A stretch of DNA of 64,000 nt from Flavobacterium sp. UBA7665 (GCA_002483285.1 DLHP01000019.1:62001-126000), one strand, 5' to 3'; positions 41,075 to 49,784 are shown, counted from the first letter of the stretch. Translations and numbers: made by a program. Notes: a model not told the origin generated them from the letters alone.

Positions 41075-42298
41075 ATGAACCATCAAATGAAATATTCAGA
41101 TAGCACAAGACCATTTTTAGCATTGCTGGCTGCGGCCTTGCTTTTGTTTTCCTGCAACGAAAAGAAAACCGAGGAACCGGCCGCGCATGAAAATGCATCC
41201 GAAGAAAAAACCGAAGTAGCGCTCACCCACGACCAATACCAAACCGTAGGCATCCAGACCGGCGTGGTAGAAAACCGCAACCTCAATGCCGTCATCAAGG
41301 CCAATGGCTACACCACCGTGCCGCCGCAGAACGCCGCCAATGTGTCGGCACTGATGAGCGGCGTGGTCAAGGACATCTTTGTTTTAGAAGGCACTTTTGT
41401 GAACAAAGGCAAAGTACTGGCTACGATCCAGAACCTCGAAGTGGTTGAAATCCGGGAGGATTACCATTCTGCGATGGCCAATATCGAATACCTGCAACTC
41501 GAGTTCAACCGCCAGAAAACATTGAGCGATGAGAACGTCAATCCAAGGAAAACTTTCCAGGAAGTCAAGTCGAAACTGGCGGTGGAGCGCTCGCGGGCAC
41601 AGGCAGCCAAAGCCAAGTTGGAGGCGTTGCATGTGGGTGTTGTGGGCAATGGTTCGGTTTTTCCGTTGGTTTCGCCGATCAGTGGTTATGTGGGCAAGAT
41701 CTCGATTTCTAAGGGCGCGTTTGCCGATACGGGTTTGCCGCTCATTGAAGTGGTAGACAACAGCCAGATGCACTTAGACCTCAATGTGTATGAGAAAGAC
41801 CTCGGCAGTATCGCGGTGGGTCAGGAAGTCGATTTTGTACTCACGAACCAATCCAACAAAGCCATCAAGGGCAAAATCTTTGGGATCAACAAATCGTTCT
41901 CCAACGAAAGCAAAACCGTGGCCGTTCACGCGAAAATCAATCCCGAAAGCGCGAAAGGGTTGATTTCCGGGATGTATGTGTCGGCCAATATCAACATCAA
42001 CAATGTGACGTTGCCGGCCTTGCCCAAGGACGCTGTGGTTCGCAATGGCGATAAGTATTTTGTTTTTGTGCTCGATGAAGACCACCACGAAACCCACGCC
42101 CATGAAAGTAAAGCGGCGCAAAAGGCAGAAGCCGATGAAATCCATTTCAGGCCGGTCGAGGTAGTTCCCGGTACCACCGATTTGGGTTACACTGCCGTCC
42201 AGTTCACCCAGAAAATTGAAGCTGACGCAGCGATTGTAACCAAAGGCGCCTTTTACCTATTGTCGGTCATGAAAGGCGGCGGCGCACACGAACACTAA
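41075..42298 (+). CDS. CusB-like periplasmic adaptor of the metal efflux system
   Basis: The 407-residue lipoprotein (FLALLAAALLLFSC lipobox) has the membrane-fusion-protein order: barrel-sandwich halves (SALMSGVVKDIFVLEGTFVNKG; VSPISGYVGKISISKGAFADTG) around a helical hairpin, then a beta-barrel. Near residues 335-345 is a His-rich stretch (EDHHETHAHE), and GGGAHEH ends the protein; both could bind metal. It bridges the RND pump and the TolC part across the periplasm. It starts 3 nt after the fusion gene. Confidence 0.92.
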   Translation: MNHQMKYSDSTRPFLALLAAALLLFSCNEKKTEEPAAHENASEEKTEVALTHDQYQTVGIQTGVVENRNLNAVIKANGYTTVPPQNAANVSALMSGVVKDIFVLEGTFVNKGKVLATIQNLEVVEIREDYHSAMANIEYLQLEFNRQKTLSDENVNPRKTFQEVKSKLAVERSRAQAAKAKLEALHVGVVGNGSVFPLVSPISGYVGKISISKGAFADTGLPLIEVVDNSQMHLDLNVYEKDLGSIAVGQEVDFVLTNQSNKAIKGKIFGINKSFSNESKTVAVHAKINPESAKGLISGMYVSANININNVTLPALPKDAVVRNGDKYFVFVLDEDHHETHAHESKAAQKAEADEIHFRPVEVVPGTTDLGYTAVQFTQKIEADAAIVTKGAFYLLSVMKGGGAHEH

Positions 42299-42308
42299 TC
42301 GGATGATT

Positions 42309-42749
42309 TTACAGGAAATAAGTCATGCGGTTGGCACCATAACGGTTGAAATCCAAATTGCTGTTGACAAGGTTCCCAATGACTTTGCGCAACCGCTGGA
42401 AATCATAGGGCTTGTTGATGAACACGTCGGCTCCTTCAGAAAAAATGGCCGAGGTATCTCGCAAGCGCGAACCCGAGTCATAGACCACGAGCGGGCAATT
42501 TTTGAACGGTTCGTAGTCCCTGATTTGGCGTACCTCGTTGCGGCAGGCATCGGCGCTGCTGTTGGTATCCAGGAAAATGATGTCGGTTTTGGTTTGGCTG
42601 TGGGTTTCCTCGACCGCTTTGTTGAGGGTGTAATAGTAGCCCACATTACAAGGTTTTCCCAGTTGTAGGAACGCATTCTTGAACAAGACGCGTGTTTCTA
42701 TATCTTCGCCAATGAGCATGAGGTTGAGTAATTGGTCTGGGTTGGGCAT
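42309..42749 (-). CDS. Stand-alone response-regulator receiver protein
   Basis: The 146-residue receiver has the acidic pocket (E15, D16), the phosphoacceptor D61 (IIFLDTNSS) and K113 (INKPYDF); there is no output domain. It could act as a phosphate sink or protein-binding switch for the neighbouring FixL-like kinase, which is divergently transcribed. The start at 42749 (MPNPDQ) is set by the promoter: the -7 element at 42792-42799 lies within any longer frame. Confidence 0.85.
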   Translation of the reverse strand: MPNPDQLLNLMLIGEDIETRVLFKNAFLQLGKPCNVGYYYTLNKAVEETHSQTKTDIIFLDTNSSADACRNEVRQIRDYEPFKNCPLVVYDSGSRLRDTSAIFSEGADVFINKPYDFQRLRKVIGNLVNSNLDFNRYGANRMTYFL

Positions 42750-42791
42750 ACCGGTATTTTTGGTTTGTAAAAACTTGCTGATTGCAAGAGA

Positions 42792-42834
42792 CAAAACTAG
42801 AGGGACGAATCCACAAAAAATATGACGCTCGTCA
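42792..42834 (-). promoter_or_regulatory. FNR/CRP-type promoter of the receiver protein gene
   Basis: TGACGCTCGTCA (42823-42834) is the only box with a GC-rich centre. Exactly 23 bp later on the minus strand lies TAGTTTTG (42792-42799), a perfect TAnnTTTG. Confidence 0.78.
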
Positions 42835-42863
42835 AGAACCCGGCTTGTTAAAAAAATGTCGCT

Positions 42864-42895
42864 TTGCGATTGATAGATTAAAATCGTTAAATTTG
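42864..42895 (+). promoter_or_regulatory. Vegetative-type promoter of the FixL-like kinase gene
   Basis: TTG (42864-42866) and TAAATTTG (42888-42895) are 21 bp apart, matching the Bacteroidota consensus TTG-N19-23-TAnnTTTG. The kinase ATG lies 29 nt downstream. No TGA-N6-TCA box is at the 23-bp distance, so the sensor itself seems constitutively expressed. Confidence 0.6.
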
Positions 42896-42924
42896 GACGG
42901 AGCGCCAGAAAAGGCAACTAAAAC

Positions 42925-44112
42925 ATGAAGAACTCCGAACTCCTCCAAGCCATTGTACAAAACGCGATAGACGGCATCATCACTATCGATGCCAAGGGAA
43001 TCATGCAGCATGTAAACCCTTCGGCCTGTACACTTTTTGGGTATGCGCCAGAGGAGTTGCTCGGCAACAATATCTCGATGCTCATGCCACCGCCCGATAG
43101 TGTGCAGCACGACCAATACCTGCGGCGTTATGACGTAACCCACCAACCGCGTATCATCGGGATTGGAAGGGAAGTCACGGGTTTGCGATCGGATGGGTCA
43201 AAGTTTCCAATGAAATTGGGTGTGAGCGAAGTCAAGTATACCGATAGCACCTTTTACGTGGGTTTCATCCATGACCTCACCAAACAAAAAGAAGATACCG
43301 AAAGGCTCAAGGAATATGCCCTGCATCTCGAAGAACTCGTTGAAGTGCGTACCCAGACCCTCAATGATACCATTCAGGAACTCGAGACGGCCAAAGAACA
43401 AATTAGCATTTCGTTAGAAAATGAAAAAGAACTCAACAGGCTCAAAAGCAGGTTCCTTTCTATGGCCTCGCATGAGTTCAGGACGCCGTTGAGCGCCGTT
43501 TTGTTGTCGGCTTCGTTGATTGACAAGTACGCCGAGCCTTATTGCAGCAATGAGATCATCAAGCATGTGGGTAAAATCAAAAGTTCGGTGGCGGGACTCA
43601 CGTTCATCCTCAACAATTTCCTGCAACTCGAAAAGCTCGAAAGCGGCAAAATCGTTGCAGCATTCACAACCTTTGACCTGCGCGAGCTCGCCGAAGAGAT
43701 TACCGAGGAAATGCAACTGCTCGCCAAAAGTGCCCAGGTCATCACCTACACGCACAAAGGCAACGAGACAGCGGTGGCGCTAGACAAGAACCTGCTCAAG
43801 AACTCGATCGTAAATTTGATTACCAATGCGGTCAAATATTCGGGTGAAAATGCAAAAATAGAATTTACCACCGAAATTGCTATCCATACCATTACTGTCG
43901 CCGTAAAGGACAACGGTATCGGCATCCCAAAGGAAGACCAGAAATATCTTTTCGATGCGTTTTTCAGGGCGCACAATACGGGCAGTATTCCGGGAACCGG
44001 CTTGGGATTGAACATTGTGGCGCGCCACGTAGCACTCATGGACGGGAAAATCACTTTTAACAGCAACGTAAACAAAGGCACTTTATTCACACTTTTATTC
44101 AACAGGTCATGA
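42925..44112 (+). CDS. FixL-like PAS-haem oxygen-sensing histidine kinase
   Basis: The 395-residue soluble kinase has a PAS domain (about 1-122), a coiled coil, a HisKA domain with H183 (SMASHEFRTPLS) and a HATPase domain (DNGIGIP, GTGLGLNI). The PAS domain keeps the FixL haem pocket pattern: H62-D-x-Y-x-x-R68-Y, then R82 in IIGIGREVTGLRSDGSKFPM. Relative to the haem His these are at +6 and +20, as in Bradyrhizobium FixL H200, R206 and R220; the FixL H214 equivalent is Arg here. It therefore probably binds haem and senses oxygen. It overlaps its partner regulator by 4 nt. No membrane segment is visible. Confidence 0.88.
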   Translation: MKNSELLQAIVQNAIDGIITIDAKGIMQHVNPSACTLFGYAPEELLGNNISMLMPPPDSVQHDQYLRRYDVTHQPRIIGIGREVTGLRSDGSKFPMKLGVSEVKYTDSTFYVGFIHDLTKQKEDTERLKEYALHLEELVEVRTQTLNDTIQELETAKEQISISLENEKELNRLKSRFLSMASHEFRTPLSAVLLSASLIDKYAEPYCSNEIIKHVGKIKSSVAGLTFILNNFLQLEKLESGKIVAAFTTFDLRELAEEITEEMQLLAKSAQVITYTHKGNETAVALDKNLLKNSIVNLITNAVKYSGENAKIEFTTEIAIHTITVAVKDNGIGIPKEDQKYLFDAFFRAHNTGSIPGTGLGLNIVARHVALMDGKITFNSNVNKGTLFTLLFNRS

Positions 44113-45158
44113 CTAAAGTATTGATTATAGAAGACAACAACGACATCCGCGAGAACGTCGTGGAAATCCTGGCGCTGTCGGGTTACGAGGTTTTTGAGGC
44201 CGATAATGGCAAGACCGGTGCAGCACTCGCCATCGCGAACCAGCCCGACGTAATCCTGTGCGACATCATGATGCCTGGCATCGATGGTTACGCGGTATTT
44301 GAAATCCTCCACGCCAACGAAACCACCAAGGCCATCCCGTTTATCTTCATTACCGCCAAATCAGAAAGGGTAGACGTGCGCAAAGGCATGGAAATGGGTG
44401 CCGACGATTACCTCACCAAACCCTTTGACGATACCGAACTCATCAACGCCATAGAAAGCCGGTTGCGAAAAAAGCAAATCCAGCAAGAATTCTACAGCCA
44501 ATCGCTTGAGCGTATCAGCGCCATGGTTTCTGGAAAGGATGGACTCGACGCGCTCCAACAAGCCCTCGAGGATCGCAAGGTCAGGACCATCAAAAAGAAG
44601 CAACCCATTTACAACGAAGGCGACCGCGTCACCGGAATCTGGTTGTTGCTTTCGGGCAAGGTCAAGACCACCAAGCTCACCGAGGACGGACGCGAATTCC
44701 TCACCGGCGTTTTCAACCCCGACGAGTTCCTGGCCACCAATGCCTTGTTTTCTGAAGGTTTATACCTTGACAGCGCCGTGGCTTTGGAGGATTCACACCT
44801 GGTACTGTTCCCCAATGCGCAGTTTGAGGAATTCATCAACCTGTATCCCGACGTGGCCGAAAAGTTCATCAAGATTTTATCCAACCAAATCCGCGAGCGC
44901 GAAGAACACCTGATGCAATTGGCTTACAATTCGGTCAGGAAGCGCATAGCCGAGGCTTTACTCAGGTTTTACAGGCAACGCGACAACAGTGACAACAGCG
45001 TAAAGGTGAGCCGCAATGACCTCGCCGCGATGACCGGCACGGCACAGGAAACGGTAAGCCGCACGTTGACCGACTTCTGCGATGAAGGCCTGATTGAAAA
45101 AGAAGGCAATAAGATTTTGGTGGTGAGTGAACAAAAGCTCGAACGGCTCAGGAATTAG
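44109..45158 (+). CDS. Receiver-Crp fusion response regulator (FixJ/FixK in one chain)
   Basis: The 349-residue protein joins a receiver domain (1-122; D9, D52 in CDIMMPG, K104 in YLTKPF) to a complete Crp/Fnr module: beta-roll (about 150-255), dimer helix and HTH (VSRNDLAAMTGTAQETVSRTLTDF). Its recognition helix has E314-T-V-S317-R318, the same E-x-x-S-R that FNR uses to read TTGAT half-sites. It is co-translated with the FixL-like kinase, so phosphorylation by that kinase is likely to control DNA binding at TGA-N6-TCA. This merges the FixJ and FixK steps of the rhizobial cascade. Its last 11 nt overlap the convergent BON gene. Confidence 0.9.
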   Translation: MTKVLIIEDNNDIRENVVEILALSGYEVFEADNGKTGAALAIANQPDVILCDIMMPGIDGYAVFEILHANETTKAIPFIFITAKSERVDVRKGMEMGADDYLTKPFDDTELINAIESRLRKKQIQQEFYSQSLERISAMVSGKDGLDALQQALEDRKVRTIKKKQPIYNEGDRVTGIWLLLSGKVKTTKLTEDGREFLTGVFNPDEFLATNALFSEGLYLDSAVALEDSHLVLFPNAQFEEFINLYPDVAEKFIKILSNQIREREEHLMQLAYNSVRKRIAEALLRFYRQRDNSDNSVKVSRNDLAAMTGTAQETVSRTLTDFCDEGLIEKEGNKILVVSEQKLERLRN

Positions 45159-45816
45159 GATTGTTTTTCTTAACGACCTGCAGTCTGTTATCTATCTCGT
45201 TTACACCCGGTACGCCGCGCACGATTTTTTCGACGAGTTTTTTCTGGAATAGTGTGGGGACGTTTCCCAAGATGACCACCGTATGCGAATCGAGTTTGAT
45301 ATTGATATCGGATTGGATGAGCTCTTCGCTGTAAATGGCCGCGAGGACGTCTTTCTCGGTTACCGAAGGTTCGGGCTCGGTGGCGGTAGAAATGTTATTT
45401 TGGATGGACCGAATCCCATCGATATAGGCAATGCAATCGGTGGCCAGCAGTTTTTGGTATTTCCATTTGAGCGTGCCGCCAAGGAGGACATTCCCGTCAT
45501 TTACTGTCACTTCGATATTCTTGTGTGAGCTTCCGAAGTTTTTTTCGAATTTCTCGGCGATGGCTTGCGAGATTTCACTATCCGGATGTTGCCCGGGATG
45601 GGCAGTTACCACCACAATCTTGTCCTCGATTTTTTTAATGCCCGACAGTTTTCTGACCGTCGAACATACCAAAGCTTTCTTGAAAAACGCATTGACGCTA
45701 CCCGATACCACAAGTTCATACCCGTGGGTTTGCACCGAAATATGGGAGTTCCGCAAGAGCGGATCGGCTGCTATTTGCTGCGTTACTTGGAGCTGTAAGC
45801 TATCGTCGCTTTTCAT
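45148..45816 (-). CDS. Cytoplasmic triple-BON-domain protein (paralogue of 23574-24242)
   Basis: The 222-residue protein has three BON-like repeats (about 5-70, 78-145, 150-215; ISVQTHGYELVVSGSVNAFF, IEVTVNDGNVLLGGTLKW, INIKLDSHTVVILGNVPTLF). The conserved glycines are fewer than in its equal-length paralogue, so it is a diverged copy. There is no signal peptide. It is convergent with the receiver-Crp regulator and is expressed from the most perfect palindromic box in the window. Confidence 0.83.
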   Translation of the reverse strand: MKSDDSLQLQVTQQIAADPLLRNSHISVQTHGYELVVSGSVNAFFKKALVCSTVRKLSGIKKIEDKIVVVTAHPGQHPDSEISQAIAEKFEKNFGSSHKNIEVTVNDGNVLLGGTLKWKYQKLLATDCIAYIDGIRSIQNNISTATEPEPSVTEKDVLAAIYSEELIQSDINIKLDSHTVVILGNVPTLFQKKLVEKIVRGVPGVNEIDNRLQVVKKNNPNS

Positions 45817-45848
45817 TGGTAAATGGATAGACCGGCTGATTCGCTACA

Positions 45849-45891
45849 AAATTCGCGAAGCCGTACGGGCTGGAAAATGATATATATCATA
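45849..45891 (-). promoter_or_regulatory. FNR/CRP-type promoter of the second BON gene
   Basis: TGATATATATCA (45880-45891) lies inside the 14-bp perfect palindrome ATGATATATATCAT. On the minus strand, 23 bp later, is GAATTTTG (45849-45856), 7/8 to TAnnTTTG, 33 nt upstream of the ATG. Confidence 0.78.
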
Positions 45892-45946
45892 CTTTTGAAG
45901 CAGAAGCATCTGCCAACCCTGGCCTTTAACCTGATGTTTCCTTTGT

Positions 45947-47203
45947 TCAGCAGGCGCTACTTTCCAAAGCCGATTGCGTATGTGTTGCCAGCGCCTCCAG
46001 GAAACGCGAAAGACTTTCTACTTCTACGTGTTCCATCACTACAATTTTGTACCAGTGGTTTTCGCCGTTATGCTGTTGCGGGACCAGATCGTATTGATTT
46101 GCGATTGCTTCAGGAACGTGCGGGGCGCGTATGGTGACTATGTTCATATTGGCCTCGCGGAAATGCGCAATGTCCAGCGCATCGAGTTGTGCGCAAAACC
46201 AGTCGGTGCGCAATTGCAGTACTTTTACTTTTTCAAACCAACCGTGTTGTCCGTAGGCTTTTAAAATCATCCACACGGCAATCACATTGGCGCCAGAGCG
46301 GCTTCCGCTGAGCGTGAGGTCCATGCCTTCTACGTATTCGGCTTCTTTGGTGAGCACATGGTCGATGAGGCCTTTCCGGCACAAGAAGATACCAGTTCCG
46401 TAAGGCGCCTGGAGCATTTTGTGCGCATCCACAGCAATCGAGGAAATGTGCGGATTGCCAAAATGGAGCGCGTTGTCTGGTGCGAGGAACGGATACACGA
46501 ATCCGCCATAAGCCGCATCGATGTGGAGGAAGAACGGCAGTTGGTGCTCACCAAACCAGTCAATATACGACGACGGATTGTCTACCGAACCAAACATCGT
46601 CGTCCCCATATTGGCCACCGCAATAAAGTATTTTTTGCCCTGAGCCAACGCTTTTTTGAGTTGGTTTTCTAGTGCTGCCGTATCGATGGCGCGGGTATCA
46701 AACACCACGGGAATGCTGATCCAATCTACCATGAGCAGGTTGGCGCCTTTGGCAATAGAGTAGTGGGTGTCTTCTGAGGCGACTATGGCAATCTCGTCAA
46801 GCCTAGCGTGTTGTTGTTTGAGGAAAATGTTGCGGTACATCCACAGCGCCTGGATGTTGGCTTCTGTACCGCCAGCGGCGACATAACCGTCGAATTGGTT
46901 TGGTTCGGCTTTAAAAATCGTACAGGCTACCATCTCAAGCACTTCGCGCTCCATGGCTTGCGTGCCTTTGAAAGCCGACTCCGAACTCCCGAGCGTATGG
47001 CAGCCGATGTGGTTTGGGTTGGCGACATAAGCCATAAGCAGCGGCGCGTCCTTGAGGAAAGGCGCATCGTGAAAAACTTTTCGGTCGAGCGTAGACACCG
47101 GATAACCCAATGCCTGGCCGTGGTTGAAGTTTACATTCTCGGCCAATGCGGCTACGATACGCGCTTTGGCTTCTTCGGTACCGATTTTTTTCCAGTAGTC
47201 CAT
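45947..47203 (-). CDS. PLP-dependent group II amino-acid decarboxylase-like protein
   Basis: The 418-residue fold-type I PLP enzyme starts MDYWKKIGTEEAKARIVAAL. GYVAAGGTEANIQALWMYRN, the Asp-containing FFLHIDAAYGGFVYPFL and the Schiff-base Lys in SIAVDAHKMLQAPYGTGIF define the decarboxylase group (glutamate, histidine, tyrosine or aspartate decarboxylase-like). The substrate cannot be read from the sequence. It shares one bidirectional FNR-type promoter with nadAB. The ATG at 47203 is set by the promoter: the -7 element at 47219-47226 is upstream of it and inside any longer frame. Confidence 0.85.
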   Translation of the reverse strand: MDYWKKIGTEEAKARIVAALAENVNFNHGQALGYPVSTLDRKVFHDAPFLKDAPLLMAYVANPNHIGCHTLGSSESAFKGTQAMEREVLEMVACTIFKAEPNQFDGYVAAGGTEANIQALWMYRNIFLKQQHARLDEIAIVASEDTHYSIAKGANLLMVDWISIPVVFDTRAIDTAALENQLKKALAQGKKYFIAVANMGTTMFGSVDNPSSYIDWFGEHQLPFFLHIDAAYGGFVYPFLAPDNALHFGNPHISSIAVDAHKMLQAPYGTGIFLCRKGLIDHVLTKEAEYVEGMDLTLSGSRSGANVIAVWMILKAYGQHGWFEKVKVLQLRTDWFCAQLDALDIAHFREANMNIVTIRAPHVPEAIANQYDLVPQQHNGENHWYKIVVMEHVEVESLSRFLEALATHTQSALESSAC

Positions 47204-47218
47204 GGTGCTATTTTGGGG

Positions 47219-47292
47219 CAAAATTGAAATTAATAAATTGTTGCGCATATGACTTTAATCATATTTATGCGACTGCTTTCCCGATAATTTTG
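47219..47292. promoter_or_regulatory. Bidirectional FNR/CRP-type promoter, decarboxylase gene and nadAB
   Basis: One box, TGACTTTAATCA (47250-47261), serves both strands. On the plus strand TAATTTTG (47285-47292, perfect) follows after 23 bp and leads to nadA. On the minus strand CAATTTTG (47219-47226, 7/8) follows after 23 bp and leads to the decarboxylase. Confidence 0.82.
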
Positions 47293-47322
47293 CATCAAAA
47301 ACCATCGGCAAAGACAGCAGCA

Positions 47323-48252
47323 ATGACCCCATTACAGAAAGCCATCATCGACTTGAAACACCAAAAGAACGCGGTAATCCTGGCGCATTATTACCAAAGC
47401 GAGGCCATACAAGAAGTGGCTGATTATGTTGGCGACAGCCTCGGTTTATCACAACAGGCGGCGCAATGTGACGCTCCCATAATTGTTTTTGCAGGCGTAC
47501 ATTTCATGGCCGAAACCGCCAAGATCCTCAATCCCGAAAAGAAAGTATTGCTCCCTGATCTGGGCGCTGGCTGTTCGCTGGCCGATTCGTGCCCGCCCGA
47601 TCTTTTTAAAGATTTTGTGGCTGCGCATCCCAATCATGTGGTGGTTACCTATATCAATTGTTCGGCGGCTGTGAAGGCACTCAGTGACTACGTTTGTACG
47701 TCCTCCAATGCGGTTAAGATTGTCGAATCGATTCCTGCCCAAACGCCGATTATCTTTGCGCCCGATCGCAACCTCGGCCACTACATCAATACGATTACTG
47801 GGCGCGATATGTTGCTTTGGGATGGTTCGTGCGTAGTACATGAGGCTTTTTCTTTCGATAAGCTCATGGCGCTGCACCGGCAACATCCCGACGCGCAAAT
47901 CATCGCGCATCCCGAATCAGAAACACACCTCTTGAAAACCGCTGCCTATATCGGTTCTACGGCTGGTATGATCGACCATGTCGCAAAAGACCCGCACCAA
48001 AAATTCATCGTAGCCACCGAAGCCGGTATCCTTTACAAGATGCAGCAACGCGTACCCAACAAAATCCTAATCCCTGCACCTGCCAAGGAAGACAATACCT
48101 GTGCATGCAGCGAATGCGCGTTCATGAAAGTCAATACGCTGCAGAAACTCTACGATTGCCTGTACAATGAAACGCCCGAGATCACCATCGCCGAACCATT
48201 GCGCGCGCGTGCCATCGTCCCCATTAACCGCATGCTCGAAATCTCCAGATGA
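47323..48252 (+). CDS. nadA: Quinolinate synthase
   Basis: The 309-residue enzyme condenses iminoaspartate with dihydroxyacetone phosphate to quinolinate for NAD synthesis. NadA motifs are AVILAHYYQSEAIQEVADYV, FMAETAKILNPEKKVLLPD, the first cluster Cys (CSLADSCPP), YVCTSSNAV and the C-terminal CACSECAFM, which ligate an oxygen-labile [4Fe-4S] cluster. The ATG at 47323 is chosen because the promoter (-7 at 47285-47292) excludes the longer frame. The end overlaps nadB by 4 nt. Confidence 0.95.
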   Translation: MTPLQKAIIDLKHQKNAVILAHYYQSEAIQEVADYVGDSLGLSQQAAQCDAPIIVFAGVHFMAETAKILNPEKKVLLPDLGAGCSLADSCPPDLFKDFVAAHPNHVVVTYINCSAAVKALSDYVCTSSNAVKIVESIPAQTPIIFAPDRNLGHYINTITGRDMLLWDGSCVVHEAFSFDKLMALHRQHPDAQIIAHPESETHLLKTAAYIGSTAGMIDHVAKDPHQKFIVATEAGILYKMQQRVPNKILIPAPAKEDNTCACSECAFMKVNTLQKLYDCLYNETPEITIAEPLRARAIVPINRMLEISR

Positions 48253-49784
48253 CTGCCCAAACGCATTACCTGATTGTCGGTTCGGGCGTGGCCGGTCTCA
48301 CCTTGGCCATCAGGCTCGCCACGCGTTTTCCCGACCGAAACGTGACCATTGTGACCAAGGCCGGTGAATCCGAATCCAATACGCGTTATGCACAAGGTGG
48401 CATTGCCATTGTCACCGATGGCTCGAAGGATTCGTACGAAAAACACATACAGGATACACTGGTTTGCGGCGACGGGCTTTGCGATGAAGCGGTGGTACAG
48501 ATGGTGGTGAGCGAAGGTCCCGAACGGCTTAAAGAACTGCTAGAATGGGGTGCGCGCTTTGACCGCAACGCCAAAGGGCAGTTTGATTTGGGTAGGGAAG
48601 GCGGCCACTCAGAAAACAGGGTCGTTCACCACAAGGACCAAACCGGAGCCGAGATCGAGCGGACGATACTCCAACAGGTGCATCGGCTTGAAAATATCGC
48701 AATACTCGACCATCATTTCGCGATAGATCTGATTTCGGCGAGCAACAAATGCCCGGGTGCGCTCGTGCTCGATACGACTAAAAATGAAGTACTGCTCATC
48801 CAATCGGCGTTTACGATCCTGGCCACGGGCGGTATTGGCCAGGCCTACGGTCACACGACCAACCCGAAAATTGCCACCGGCGACGGCATCGCAATGGCGT
48901 ATCGGTCGGGCGCCAAAATCAAGGACATGGAGTTCATTCAGTTCCATCCGACGGCATTTTACAACGGCCAAGATGGCGCCGCATTTTTGATATCCGAAGC
49001 CGTACGCGGTTTTGGCGCACAGCTGCGTACCAAGGACGGGCGGAATTTCATGCTGGATTATGACCCGCGCGGTGCGTTGGCTTCGCGCGATATCGTGTCG
49101 CAAGCCATCCACACCGAGTTGGGTAAAACCGGCGATGCCTGTGTGTTTTTGGACTGTACCGAGCTCGATATGAATGCTTTCTGCAGCCATTTCCCGATGA
49201 TTTACCAGTATTGCCGTGACCATGGAATTGACATCGCAAAGGATTGGATTCCGGTGCTTCCTGCGCAACATTATCTTTGTGGCGGCATAGCCGTGGATGT
49301 TTGCGGGCGTACTTCTATAGAAAACGTGCTGGCTTGTGGCGAGTGTTCGTACACGGGCTTGCATGGTGCGAACCGGCTCGCGTCTAATTCGTTACTCGAG
49401 GCATTGGTCTATTCGCAGCGGATTTATGAGTTCCTGTGTGGAACCCCGGCGTCATTTGGTGAGCGGCTTTGCCTGTTGCATTGCCAAAACAGTGAGGCGA
49501 CACCGGTTGATTCTGAGCAACTCGAATCGGTTAGGAGCGGTTTGCAATCGCTAATGCGCCAACATGCCGGGATTATCCGCAACGACGGGGATTTGGAGCA
49601 GGCGGCTTCGCAACTTGAAGCCTGGCAGTCGCTGGTACAGGATTGGTTGGCCTGTCATTCGCCATCGGTAGCGCTTTACGAGGTATACAACCTGCTGGTA
49701 GTGGGCCATCTTATTGTGAGCCATTCTTTGGCGAGGAAGGAGAATCGCGGCGGTTTTATAAAAGCAGTCCATCCGGGAGTATAA
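48249..49784 (+). CDS. nadB: L-aspartate oxidase
   Basis: This 511-residue flavoprotein oxidises L-aspartate to iminoaspartate using oxygen or, without oxygen, fumarate. Motifs are the FAD site VGSGVAGLTLAIRLA, ESNTRYAQGGIAIVTD, the active site REGGHSENRVVHHKDQTG and EFIQFHPTAFY. It also has LPAQHYLCGGIAVD and GLHGANRLASNSLLEALVYS. It pairs with nadA; no nadC was seen in the window. Control by a low-oxygen box fits the ability of NadB to use fumarate and the fragility of the NadA cluster. Confidence 0.95.
   Translation: MTAQTHYLIVGSGVAGLTLAIRLATRFPDRNVTIVTKAGESESNTRYAQGGIAIVTDGSKDSYEKHIQDTLVCGDGLCDEAVVQMVVSEGPERLKELLEWGARFDRNAKGQFDLGREGGHSENRVVHHKDQTGAEIERTILQQVHRLENIAILDHHFAIDLISASNKCPGALVLDTTKNEVLLIQSAFTILATGGIGQAYGHTTNPKIATGDGIAMAYRSGAKIKDMEFIQFHPTAFYNGQDGAAFLISEAVRGFGAQLRTKDGRNFMLDYDPRGALASRDIVSQAIHTELGKTGDACVFLDCTELDMNAFCSHFPMIYQYCRDHGIDIAKDWIPVLPAQHYLCGGIAVDVCGRTSIENVLACGECSYTGLHGANRLASNSLLEALVYSQRIYEFLCGTPASFGERLCLLHCQNSEATPVDSEQLESVRSGLQSLMRQHAGIIRNDGDLEQAASQLEAWQSLVQDWLACHSPSVALYEVYNLLVVGHLIVSHSLARKENRGGFIKAVHPGV

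Noticed and set aside
42835..42866. Plus-strand use of the 42823 box for the FixL-like kinase
   Set aside because: The nearest match, TCGCTTTG, is at 24 bp and is weak; a better TTG-N21-TAAATTTG promoter lies further downstream.
47146..47322. Longer N-terminus for nadA and, on the other strand, for the decarboxylase
   Set aside because: The extensions run through the bidirectional promoter and lack family similarity; starts at 47323 and 47203 fit.
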